From assembly GCF_014639235.1 (NCBI RefSeq), contig NZ_BMFU01000021.1, positions 1-54,292 of the forward strand: a DNA stretch of 54,292 nucleotides, written 5' to 3'. The notes beneath the pieces are model-generated. The model did no database searches, had not been told where the DNA came from, and was given only the letters and a program-made list of their open reading frames with translations. This DNA comes from Paenibacillus silvae. Its GTDB lineage: Bacteria; Bacillota; Bacilli; Paenibacillales; Paenibacillaceae. Within the stretch, counting starts at the first letter, position 1. The number at the start of each line of letters is the position of its first letter. A program made the position numbers and the translations under genes. Below are positions 26,869 to 34,811 of the stretch, one piece after another.

Positions 26869-26925
26869 AAAAAAGCCCCAGCCTCCTCCCCTTCAGATGT
26901 AACCGGAGAGAAGCCTGGGGCCTGG
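26869..26925 (-). terminator. Terminator-like hairpin between the SRPBCC and kinase genes
   Basis: On the minus strand GGCCCCAGG and CTGGGGC form a strong stem closing a ~27-base loop, followed by TTTTTTGG. It lies about 340 bases after the SRPBCC stop and about 205 before the kinase start. It may end the SRPBCC transcript or attenuate the kinase leader. Confidence 0.65.
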
Positions 26926-27135
26926 ATGAGGCAGCCGGAGCGCATACTCAAAATACCCTATTAGCCTTACATGGGACACAGCCTTGCAGGTAAGTCAATC
27001 CTGCTACTGCATTTCACAGATCTGATCTACACCGCTCTGCACTTCGCCAATGTTTATTGCTCCATCCCTACACTCTTTTTTTACTGAGTCTTGTACATGC
27101 TCTCTAACTCTATCTTCTCCCACCCACACTTCGCG

Positions 27136-27245
27136 AACCTTCATCGCTCATACTTTACCAATCTTCATTACTCATACTCTACCAATCTTCATTACTCATA
27201 GTTTACGAATCTTCTTCATTCGCCTTACCAATTTCCCACAAACGC
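27136..27245. repeat. Short 24-bp imperfect tandem repeat in low-complexity DNA
   Basis: The word ACCAATCTTCATTACTCATA recurs with a 24-bp period (27159-27206), flanked by more diverged copies. The tract lies just downstream of the SRPBCC gene. No gene is seen in 26926-27264. Confidence 0.7.
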
Positions 27246-27264
27246 TATTTTTCACTATTTCGCA

Positions 27265-27681
27265 TTAACTGACGACTTGTGCAAGCTTCTGCACAAGACC
27301 CGCCCAGCCCTGTGCCATCCGTTCGCGAATGATGGCATGGGCCTGTCCGAATTCAGTCAGTTTGTCGGCATCCCAGCCGCTGTGGATCAATGTAAAATGG
27401 GTGCCTCCATCTTTTTCGGCAAGCTCGAACGTTAACGTCCAATCCTTCCCCCAGCGAAAGGCCAGCTTCCGCAGCGGATGCACTTCAACAACCACGCAAG
27501 GAGATTGCCCGAACGGCCCCGCTTCCAGCGTGAATTCATAACCCTCGACCGGCTCCAGATTGCTGGGCATGAACCATGACCCCAACCCTTCGGCAGTCGA
27601 AACTTTAGGCCATACCTTTTCCACAGATGCTGTCAGTGACAGCTCTTCCTTAATATCCGGCAATGCTGTTGATGATTCCAT
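27265..27681 (-). CDS. SRPBCC / AHSA1-family protein
   Basis: This 138-residue START-like fold protein begins with the SLTASVEKVWPKVSTAEGLGSWF pattern typical of AHSA1 members. It has a central VVEVHPLRKLAFRWG strand and ends with a long helix containing RMAQGWAGLVQKLAQVV. Members bind hydrophobic ligands; no reaction can be assigned. GGAGG lies 7 bases before ATG. It appears monocistronic. Confidence 0.85.
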   Translation of the reverse strand: MESSTALPDIKEELSLTASVEKVWPKVSTAEGLGSWFMPSNLEPVEGYEFTLEAGPFGQSPCVVVEVHPLRKLAFRWGKDWTLTFELAEKDGGTHFTLIHSGWDADKLTEFGQAHAIIRERMAQGWAGLVQKLAQVVS

Positions 27682-27851
27682 TTGTTAACCTCCTTGACGC
27701 TATTCTCAAATCCAATCTATACTGGATCTATCTTACATATAAGGGACTCAACCCCTTCGGTAGTCTGCTCCGAGAGATCCATTTTCAACCACCATTACTT
27801 ATAACATAAATTGTAAATCCTTCTCCCGATTGCAGATCTGCCAATTCAGAC

Positions 27852-28007
27852 ATGTCTGAAAACGCTGAACGCAGCCCATTCTGCCGAATTTTCGTTCCAA
27901 ACCAGGAAGTTCCCACAAGCGTGCCGGGACACATCAGAGGAAAAGTGACACATTATGGTCGAAAAGCAGTACAAGATGCACTTCAGCAGGTTTTAATACA
28001 AGCCTAA
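27852..28007 (+). CDS. Possible 51-residue protein upstream of the methyltransferase gene
   Basis: An open frame encodes MSENAERSPFCRIF through GRKAVQDALQQVLIQA. It ends 19 bases before the TTG start of the methyltransferase gene, and its 3' end precedes that gene's ribosome site. The C-terminal half looks protein-like (amphipathic helix). No clear ribosome site precedes its ATG. I do not recognise it. It may be a small leader-type gene, a remnant or chance. Confidence 0.3.
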   Translation: MSENAERSPFCRIFVPNQEVPTSVPGHIRGKVTHYGRKAVQDALQQVLIQA

Positions 28008-28026
28008 TCTTAGGAGGAACTATATA

Positions 28027-28794
28027 TTGTCATTTAGTTATTACGGCCCTTTATGCACCAAAGTTTACGACATAACCAAACCTGTCGGACACTCCCTGAG
28101 GGGAGATATTGAGTTTTACCATAATCTGCTGGAGCCTTGCCATGGGCGCATCCTCGAAGCGATGTCAGGTTCAGGGCGTATGCTCATCTCGCTGCTGGAA
28201 GCAGGTATGAAGGTAGATGGTGTTGATTATTCAGAAGCTATGCTCCAATCCTGCCATGATCGATGCGTTGAACGCGGACTGCCTATACCTGAGTTATTCG
28301 CAGCCGATCTGGTGACGTTACAGCTACCTTATCGCTATGAAATGATCATTATTCCCAGTGGCTCACTGATGCTTGTTCAGGACCGAGATGCTTCCATACA
28401 AGTTCTTCAGAACCTATACAATCATCTGGAGCCGGGAGGCAAGCTGGTCTTTGATCTGTTTGTGCCAGACGTAACTCAGTCCGCCTCTAGCGAAACGTCA
28501 ACTGTACCTTTGACCGATGGTGACACGATAACCGTTGAAGTGAAAACAACCGAAGTTAATCTGCTCCATCAATACCAGACTAAACTGATTCGTTACGAGC
28601 AGTGGCATCAGGGCAATCTTGCCAACACCGAGCTGCAGCAGCTTACATTAAGATGGTATGGATTAGAGGAGCTTCGTCTCGTTCTCGAAAAGATAGGCTT
28701 CGTGGATATTCAGGTCTACGCTGATTTTAATCCAAGTAAGCTGCCCACACAAGCCGATCAGAAGCTGGTATATGAGGCATCACGACAAGCTTAG
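28027..28794 (+). CDS. Class I SAM-dependent methyltransferase
   Basis: This 255-residue Rossmann methyltransferase has the SAM motif I ILEAMSGSGRMLISLLEAG at about residues 37-55, motif II VDGVDYSEAML and an LEPGGKLVFDLFVP motif near 137-150. The atypical EAMSGSGR replaces the usual E-x-GxGxG. The start is TTG at 28027 with AGGAGG 8 bases upstream. The substrate is unknown. The upstream 51-codon frame could be cotranscribed. Confidence 0.85.
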   Translation: MSFSYYGPLCTKVYDITKPVGHSLRGDIEFYHNLLEPCHGRILEAMSGSGRMLISLLEAGMKVDGVDYSEAMLQSCHDRCVERGLPIPELFAADLVTLQLPYRYEMIIIPSGSLMLVQDRDASIQVLQNLYNHLEPGGKLVFDLFVPDVTQSASSETSTVPLTDGDTITVEVKTTEVNLLHQYQTKLIRYEQWHQGNLANTELQQLTLRWYGLEELRLVLEKIGFVDIQVYADFNPSKLPTQADQKLVYEASRQA

Positions 28795-29108
28795 ATGTAA
28801 GGATAGACAACTTTGAAACGATGTAGGGTCAGATAGCTTGGTTGAGGTTTAAATTGGATAGTTTGGTAGGGTGCAGATCCAGCTTGAAATATTGATACAG
28901 AGTATAGATAACACCCTAAATCCTGCGATAGCTATGTTTGCCTTAATCCCTTAAACTATTCGTTTAAAATCCATACATATGACCCTACTTATCGCAGCTC
29001 CCGAACACTAACGTTCAGTCTACCTAATGCTTCCAAAAAACACTTCTGCAGCCAAATTAAAGGCTCAGGGAGAGAAAAGTTTTAGAAGCTTGAAAAGAGT
29101 TAGGCAGA
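28795..29108. other. Gene-free stretch
   Basis: I see no gene, terminator or repeat that I can support here. Confidence 0.6.
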
Positions 29109-29300
29109 CCATAGTTAGTTGATGGTTGGGTGGGTGGTCGCTTGATTGGATGGGGGGACGGGTGAGTGATTGGTTGCGTAGGTGGGTGTTTGGATGGGGG
29201 ACGAGTGAGTGATGAGTGATTGGTTGGGTGGATGGTTAGTTGATTGATTGGGTGAGTGATGGGTCAGTGAGTAATTGGTTGGTTGATGAGTGAGGCAGAT
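29109..29300. repeat. G/T-rich low-complexity tract
   Basis: Degenerate words GGTTGGTTGATGAGTGA, GGGTGGATGG and GAGTGATTGG repeat irregularly. The composition is strongly purine/T-skewed (G, T, some A, almost no C). No coding potential. Confidence 0.8.
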
Positions 29301-29330
29301 GGTTAGCAGGGAGTTATTAACCTGGTTGCT

Positions 29331-29532
29331 GCTCTAACGCTCCCCACGAACCTTATTTGCCACCAATTAGGACTTTCCGAATTCTAACGATTCCCAGAAA
29401 GCTTATTCCGTCAAAAAACCGGAAAAACGATCCTAATTGCAGCAAAATAAGCTAAATAACGTCTCTGTGAATCGTTAGAAATGTGAAAGGCTATAAAACG
29501 CCTAAATAAGGCTTCTCCAGATCGTTAGCGCT
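29331..29532. repeat. Dispersed ~201-bp intergenic repeat, copy B
   Basis: The element runs from GCTCTAACGC to ATCGTTAGCGC. Inner arms are ATTCTAACGATTCCCAGAAA and GTGAATCGTTAGAAAT around a middle with AAACCGGAAAAACGATCC. It is very similar to copy C at 31208-31408 and in the same orientation, the two flanking the namA gene. Confidence 0.85.
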
Positions 29533-29556
29533 CACCACATCAACTCCACCTGTTAC

Positions 29557-30101
29557 CCCTCACTCATATCATCCACAATAATACATATCATTCACACCGT
29601 ATCTATCATTCGCACCATTCAAACCGTATATATCACTCATATCATTTACATAATGAATATCTTTGTATCATTCACACCACATCCATCAGTGGCATCATCA
29701 AAAAATAAACTATCCATACATACATTCATCCGCACATCTGCACATGCAACCATCCAGAAATCTATACATCCTATCCGTACAGGCTACATCCGTACTTCCA
29801 TCGGTGCTCTTCACATATGGATCATAATAGAGAACAACCGCATCTTCGAAGATAATTTCCGCATTCGAACATGCTCACTGCATTTCAATACAAGCGCCAC
29901 CTTCCAACATGCCCCTACCATTCAACAGCCCCTATCTTCAAACAGGATCCTTACCTGGATTGAAAAATGACGCATTCTCCAGCCTCAGTCCTTCCAGCAT
30001 CAGTCCACATTCAACTTCTTTCCAAACTCAAGCCCTTTCGGTTTAAGCTCATTCCTTCATCTTTCGATTTAAGCTCATTCCCTCATCATTCACTTTCAGA
30101 C
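29557..30101. repeat. A/C/T-rich low-complexity tract
   Basis: Words such as ATATCATTCACACC and ATCATTCGCACC recur irregularly, grading into less repetitive C/A-rich DNA toward 30100. An apparent 105-codon frame at 29653-29970 has no ribosome site and reflects composition only. Confidence 0.65.
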
Positions 30102-31136
30102 TTAATAACCGCGGGAATACTGCTCGGCAATGGCCGCATGCTCCTTGCTGACACCCAGTTCAAGCGCAGCATGGTTCGCCCAGTACGGGTCGCGCAGCAT
30201 ACCACGGCCGATGGCAACCAGGTCAGCATCTTCATTACCGATAACGGCCTGAGCCAACGCCGCATCCTCCAGCATGCCGACAGCAATGACAGGCACATGC
30301 AGCTCTTCACGGAAACGGCGGGCAAACGGAACCTGATACCCCGGATAGTTTCCAGGTTTACGCTGACCGGATGGCCCTTCTCCGCCGGAACTGATGTGGA
30401 ATATGTCCACGCCTGCTTCTTGATAGGCACGGGCGACCTGGAGCGTATGATCGATGTCATATCCGCCATCAGCATATTCTATAGCAGAGATGCGCATGAT
30501 CAGCGGCATGTCTGCGGGCATTTCTTTTTTCACCGCATGAATGACATCCACGCCAAATCGCGACAGCTCCTGCCCATACACATCCTCACGGTGATTCATC
30601 AGCGGAGAATGAAATTGGTGAATCAGATAACCATGTGCACCATGAAGCTCGATAGCATCTACGCCAGCCTGAACAGCCCGGCGGACACCAGCTGCAAATT
30701 TGTGCACCATTGCCACCACTTCCTCAGTTGTCAGCGCACGCGGTTCCTTATACGCTTCTCCTGGGAACGTAACAACAGATGGAGCAACTGGCTGCGAAGC
30801 ATCCTGGGCTTTGCGGCCTGCATGAGCGATCTGGATCGCCACTTTGGAGCCATGTGCGTGCATTCCATCTACCAGCTTCGCGAATGCCGGAATGTGATCG
30901 TCTGACCATATGCCCAGATCCTGATCCGTAATCCGCCCATCCGGTTCAACATCCGTCATCTCAATGATAATCAGTCCTGTTCCACCGACTGCACGGCTCA
31001 CATAGTGAACCTGATGCCAGTCATTCGGGATGCCATCCTTTGCCGTAACGGAATATTGGCACATTGGCGCCATAACGACACGGTTCTGCAGCTGCAGGCT
31101 TTTGAATTGATATGGTGAAAATAACTTCTCTGTCAT
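30102..31136 (-). CDS. namA: NADPH dehydrogenase, Old Yellow Enzyme family (YqjM/NamA)
   Basis: This 344-residue FMN enzyme reduces activated C=C bonds and nitro compounds with NADPH. The YqjM-class markers are present: Cys26 and Tyr28 in APMCQYS, Lys109 in HAGRKA, the histidine pair His165/His168 in ELHGAHGYLIHQF, and a C-terminal arginine in YSRGY that completes the neighbouring subunit's site. AGGAGTTG lies 8 bases before ATG. It is flanked on both sides by copies B and C of the dispersed repeat. No terminator is visible past its stop. Confidence 0.93.
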   Translation of the reverse strand: MTEKLFSPYQFKSLQLQNRVVMAPMCQYSVTAKDGIPNDWHQVHYVSRAVGGTGLIIIEMTDVEPDGRITDQDLGIWSDDHIPAFAKLVDGMHAHGSKVAIQIAHAGRKAQDASQPVAPSVVTFPGEAYKEPRALTTEEVVAMVHKFAAGVRRAVQAGVDAIELHGAHGYLIHQFHSPLMNHREDVYGQELSRFGVDVIHAVKKEMPADMPLIMRISAIEYADGGYDIDHTLQVARAYQEAGVDIFHISSGGEGPSGQRKPGNYPGYQVPFARRFREELHVPVIAVGMLEDAALAQAVIGNEDADLVAIGRGMLRDPYWANHAALELGVSKEHAAIAEQYSRGY

Positions 31137-31207
31137 CGTAGTTACAACTCCTGTTCATGTTCTGTATTTTCAGCTTTGTGATCTTGTCAACAATCAACCC
31201 GGTTCCA

Positions 31208-31408
31208 GCTCTAACGATTACCACAAGGCTTATTCGCCCCCATTTAGGGCTGTCCCAATTCTAACAATTCCCAGAAAGCTTATTTCATCAAGAAACCGGA
31301 AAAACGATCCTAATTGCAGCAAAATAAGCTATATAACGTCTCTGTGAATCGTTAGAAATGTGAACGGCTGCGAAACGCCTAAATAAGACTTCTCCAGATC
31401 GTTAGCGC
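31208..31408. repeat. Dispersed ~201-bp intergenic repeat, copy C
   Basis: The element runs from GCTCTAACGATT to GATCGTTAGCGC. The core AAACCGGAAAAACGATCC and the arm GTGAATCGTTAGAAATGTGA are identical to copy B. It lies about 70 bases upstream of the namA start. Confidence 0.85.
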
Positions 31409-31429
31409 TCGACACGCTGCATCATTTGC

Positions 31430-31679
31430 ACCTTTCACAACATCCGTGTCTTTCACAACCTTCACAGCATTCACGCGCAAGCATTCTCCTTTTCACACCG
31501 TATACACGGCGTTTAAGCGCACATCCTGTTTGTTCACTAATCCATTCTTTATTTCACTTTGCTTGGATTTTTATTTTTCCCTCTCTTGGCTATCCTTACT
31601 TTTTGCTATTTTCATTGCTTGCCTTACTTCACTTCTTCCATCCCTTTGCATTCGTTGCTCGGCTTTACCTTGCCTTGGC
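31430..31679. repeat. Pyrimidine-rich low-complexity tract
   Basis: Degenerate TTCACAAC, TTTCACTTTGC and TTGCTTGCCTTACTTC words fill the interval downstream of the tautomerase gene. Overlapping open frames here are compositional. Confidence 0.7.
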
Positions 31680-31874
31680 TCAGTTTGTATCCAGATCAGA
31701 GAACATTTTGCCGTTCTTGCCGTAGTTATCCTTCTCCAGATCCTCTATGAAAATAAAAACCTTGCTCGCTTCCACACCCAGCGTCTCACAAGCAACCTCG
31801 GTCATTCGTTCGATCAGTTGACGCTTCTGCTCTTTGGTTTTGCCTTCCAGCACCTTCACTGTAATAAATGGCAT
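31680..31874 (-). CDS. 4-oxalocrotonate tautomerase family protein
   Basis: This 64-residue protein begins MPFITVKVLEGKTKEQKRQL, so the catalytic amino-terminal Pro1 is exposed after Met removal. The rest (a second beta strand KVFIFIEDLEKDNYGKNG) fits the 4-OT fold, which assembles as hexamers or dimers. Family members tautomerise 2-hydroxymuconate or related enols. The start at 31872-31874 is fixed by the Pro1 requirement and has AAGGATG 10 bases upstream; a longer frame to 31991 is rejected. No catabolic cluster is adjacent. Confidence 0.88.
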   Translation of the reverse strand: MPFITVKVLEGKTKEQKRQLIERMTEVACETLGVEASKVFIFIEDLEKDNYGKNGKMFSDLDTN

Positions 31875-32156
31875 CAGATCAACACATCCTTTCTTCATAG
31901 CTATTATGAACCTGAGATGAGAAAATTCAAGTACGCACTTTTTTGTGCCCTCCCGTTCATATCTTTGTCTAGCTACATCATGACAATACAATTATGCATT
32001 GCACACCGAGCCTCTCTTAACCGGGCAATCATGCAAGGAAAACAAGCACACCTGATTCCGCAGCCATACCAACATTCTAAGTATCAGACCCAAACGTGAT
32101 ATGATATGGTTACAGTAGTTACAATAGATATATTACCCATAGAGGAGCGATTACTC

Positions 32157-33395
32157 TTGAAAGACATATTAATTCAAAGACTTAGCACTTACGTGCAGAT
32201 GGATACCCAATCCGATGAAAATAGTGACACCTGCCCATCCACACCTGGACAGCTTGCCTTAGGCCGCCTGCTTGTAGAGGAATGCAAATCCATCGGACTG
32301 CAGGAAGTGACGATGGATGAGAACGGTTATGTGATGGCTTCACTTCCAGCCAATACAGATCAAGAGGTGCCTGTCATCGGTTTTCTGGCCCATCTGGACA
32401 CCGCCACCGATTTTACAGGTAAAAATGTGAAGCCGCAGGTGATCGAAAACTATGACGGTGAAGATATCGTACTGAACCGGGAACTGGATGTCATTTTGTC
32501 CACTAAAGACTTTCCTGAGCTGCGGGAGTACAAGGGCCATACCTTAATGACCACTGATGGTACAACGTTGCTGGGTGCAGATAACAAAGCAGGCATTGCC
32601 GAGATTATGACCGCCATGGCTTACCTGATCGAGCACCCGGAACTGAAACATGGCAAGATTCGGGTTGCCTTTACCCCGGATGAAGAGATTGGACGAGGCC
32701 CCCACAAATTCGATGTGGGAGCCTTTGGCGCCAAATATGCCTATACGGTGGACGGCGGACCGCTCGGTGAACTGGAATACGAGAGTTTCAACGCCGCGGC
32801 AGCGAAAATTACGGTGCGAGGTACCAACGTGCATCCTGGAACAGCCAAGGGAAAAATGGTGAACTCACTCAAAATTGCGATGGAGCTTAACGGATGTCTG
32901 CCTGTAGAGGAAGCTCCTGAATCCACAGACGGTTATGACGGCTTCTACCACTTGCTTTCCATGGAAGGTGATGTCGAACTGACGAAGATGCACTACATTA
33001 TTCGTGATTTTGACCGAGAAAAGTTTGAAGCGCGTAAAACCAACCTGTTAAACATCGCAGATCAGCTAAAAGCAAAGTACGGAGAGAAAAATATTACCGT
33101 CGAGCTGAATGATCAGTACTACAACATGCGTGAGAAAATCGAACCGGTTCGCCAGATCGTGGATATTGCTCATGAAGCGATGACACGTCTGAATATCGAA
33201 CCGGTGATCCGCCCAATTCGGGGCGGGACAGATGGCTCACAGCTTTCCTACATGGGCATGCCCACGCCGAACATTTTCACCGGCGGTGAAAATTACCACG
33301 GCAAGTTCGAGTATGTATCGGTAGATAACATGGTGAAAGCAACACAGGTCATCGTTGAGATCGCACAATTATTCGAGCAGCAAGGGAATATCTGA
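32157..33395 (+). CDS. pepT: Peptidase T (tripeptide aminopeptidase)
   Basis: This 412-residue M20 zinc peptidase removes the N-terminal residue from tripeptides in the cytoplasm. Motifs are TQSDENSDTCPSTPGQ, the metal HLDTATDF, TLLGADNKAGIAEIM, FTPDEEIGRG with the catalytic Glu pair, and IRGGTDGSQLSYMG. The C-terminal ENYHGKFEY carries the last metal His. The start is TTG at 32157, giving the expected KDILIQRLSTYV N-terminus, with GAGGAG 9 bases upstream; the ATG at 32106 is rejected. A strong terminator follows. Confidence 0.93.
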   Translation: MKDILIQRLSTYVQMDTQSDENSDTCPSTPGQLALGRLLVEECKSIGLQEVTMDENGYVMASLPANTDQEVPVIGFLAHLDTATDFTGKNVKPQVIENYDGEDIVLNRELDVILSTKDFPELREYKGHTLMTTDGTTLLGADNKAGIAEIMTAMAYLIEHPELKHGKIRVAFTPDEEIGRGPHKFDVGAFGAKYAYTVDGGPLGELEYESFNAAAAKITVRGTNVHPGTAKGKMVNSLKIAMELNGCLPVEEAPESTDGYDGFYHLLSMEGDVELTKMHYIIRDFDREKFEARKTNLLNIADQLKAKYGEKNITVELNDQYYNMREKIEPVRQIVDIAHEAMTRLNIEPVIRPIRGGTDGSQLSYMGMPTPNIFTGGENYHGKFEYVSVDNMVKATQVIVEIAQLFEQQGNI

Positions 33396-33469
33396 CTCCA
33401 ATAGCAGAGGAATTTTTGACTCGATCGAATCGTCAAGCGTTTTACAGAAGAATACCTCAAAACAAGAAC

Positions 33470-33503
33470 AAGAGCATCCTTTACAGTAAAGGGTGCTCTT
33501 TGT
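33470..33503 (+). terminator. Intrinsic terminator after pepT
   Basis: AAGAGCATCCTTTA and TAAAGGGTGCTCTT form a long stem around a short loop, followed by TGTT. It lies about 75 bases past pepT. Confidence 0.75.
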
Positions 33504-33518
33504 TGCATGCGCTATTTA

Positions 33519-33677
33519 GGACGTGTCTTGAATCCTACTGAAGTGCATCTTTTACCTCCTTTTCGCCCCCTGCTGCGTCACTTTCCCTTGACGTGCCCCG
33601 GCACGCCTGCAGTAAACTTCCTGGCTTGGAACAAAATTCAAGAAAATCTGCCGTCTTCAGAGTTTTCAGACACGCCC
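33519..33677. mobile_element. TA-flanked 159-bp element with GGRCGTGTC inverted ends (IS remnant/MITE)
   Basis: The left end GGACGTGTCTTGAA and right end TTTTCAGACACGCCC are imperfect inverted repeats, each flanked by TA. The interior has no open frame of note. The inner right part (AACTCTGAAGACGGC on the minus strand) looks like an insertion-sequence terminus. It shares ends with the 42-bp element at 17126-17167. No transposase is present in the window. Confidence 0.55.
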
Positions 33678-33684
33678 TAATTTG

Positions 33685-33837
33685 TTCATGTGTTTGGTCG
33701 CTTCATTTATGTGACAATTGCTTCCTCCATTTATATATCCAGTCATTTCAATCCTTTGCACGTCGCTTCTCTCATTCATGCATCGGTTATTTCTATCATT
33801 CATACGTCTTTATTTCCTCTTTCGTGTGCTCAGACAT
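33685..33837. repeat. T/C-rich low-complexity tract
   Basis: Irregular TTCATTTATG, TCATTCATGC and CATTCATACG words lie downstream of the Crp/Fnr gene. No gene is seen. Confidence 0.55.
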
Positions 33838-34530
33838 TTACTCGTAAATATTGCCGCCCGCTATCTCGCGCAGCTCCTCAATGTTCTCAATAACAATCTT
33901 TCGTCTCACTTTGCGAATGATGTCCCGTCCGCACAGGTCCTGAATCACCCGATTGAGATGTCTGTAGCTGGTGCCCAGCAGATCAGCCAGCTCCGTCAGT
34001 TTGGAGGTCTGAATCTCTTCAGATGCTGCTGCATCCTGCTCTATGATGGACAGCAGATAACTGGCAAACCTGCTCTCAACAGGGTAAAGCATGTTCAGGC
34101 TCGACAGATTCGAGAACGTGTGCAGCTTGTGTGTCACCTGACTCAGCATAAAATAGAGGAATTTCGGGTTCTCCACGTACGTGTTCTGAATAGCGCGATA
34201 ACTGATGGCAAGCAGCAGACTGCGACTGACAGACTGCACCGTATTGTTAGCCTCTCTCCCGTTAACGAGCTCCAGATCACCGACAAGAGCAAGCGGGGTG
34301 CTGAACCGAAGCAGCAGAGATTTGCCATTCGGCAGTGTTGTAAAAATTTTGAGCTTGCCTTGAACGAGAAAGTACAGGCGCTCAGGACGCTCCCCTTTTT
34401 CACATATTGTTTCACCCTTATCTGCCTCCAGCAAACGCAATTCGGTCATTGCGCTCTCATCCAGCACCTGATCCAATCCGTACTGCCTGGCAAGCTTGTG
34501 CATTAGCTCAAAGTCCAGAACTTCCTTCAT
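33838..34530 (-). CDS. Crp/Fnr-family transcription regulator (YeiL-like)
   Basis: This 230-residue regulator has an N-terminal cyclic-nucleotide-binding-type jelly roll (about 20-135: GETICEKGERPERLYFLVQGKLKIF, LVGDLELVNG), a dimer helix and a C-terminal helix-turn-helix (about 175-215: LTELADLLGTSYRHLNRVIQDL). The N-terminus lacks a cysteine cluster for an Fe-S centre, so an Fnr-type oxygen sensor is unlikely; the ligand is unknown. GGGGGAG lies 5 bases before ATG. A 12-bp palindrome lies 41 bases upstream. The gene is divergent from a chemotaxis-type gene. Confidence 0.87.
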   Translation of the reverse strand: MKEVLDFELMHKLARQYGLDQVLDESAMTELRLLEADKGETICEKGERPERLYFLVQGKLKIFTTLPNGKSLLLRFSTPLALVGDLELVNGREANNTVQSVSRSLLLAISYRAIQNTYVENPKFLYFMLSQVTHKLHTFSNLSSLNMLYPVESRFASYLLSIIEQDAAASEEIQTSKLTELADLLGTSYRHLNRVIQDLCGRDIIRKVRRKIVIENIEELREIAGGNIYE

Positions 34531-34570
34531 TCAGACTCCCCCCATCATTATCTCAATGATACGAAAAAAT

Positions 34571-34582
34571 GGACATATGTCC
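34571..34582. promoter_or_regulatory. 12-bp palindrome, candidate Crp/Fnr-type operator
   Basis: GGACATATGTCC is a perfect palindrome in the divergent region, 41 bases from the regulator start. The ACA-N2-TGT core geometry resembles that of some Crp-family sites such as PrfA boxes. Autoregulation is inferred. Confidence 0.4.
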
Positions 34583-34811
34583 CATAAATTCAACCATAAT
34601 CGATCCTTAATTTGACACAAAGACAGTTACAATTAGAACAAATATCCAATATCAAGATACTTTTGGAAAATAGTTTGAAAATGATTCTGAAAATATATCA
34701 AAATTTTGTAATCAGGCATTCAGGATATTTGTTTTTTGTCCGATGAACAATAGAGATTCTATTTAATTTTCCTATTTTAAAATTTAAATATTGAGAGGAT
34801 GATTCCGTTCC

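Noticed and set aside
26869..26925. T-box or riboswitch upstream of the kinase gene
   Set aside because: No T-box sequence or known riboswitch core is visible; only a simple hairpin with a T-run.
29653..30905. Two plus-strand open frames near namA
   Set aside because: The first lies in low-complexity DNA and the second is mostly antisense of namA; neither has a ribosome site.
33718..34506. 262-codon plus-strand open frame
   Set aside because: It starts in low-complexity DNA and continues as antisense of the Crp/Fnr gene.
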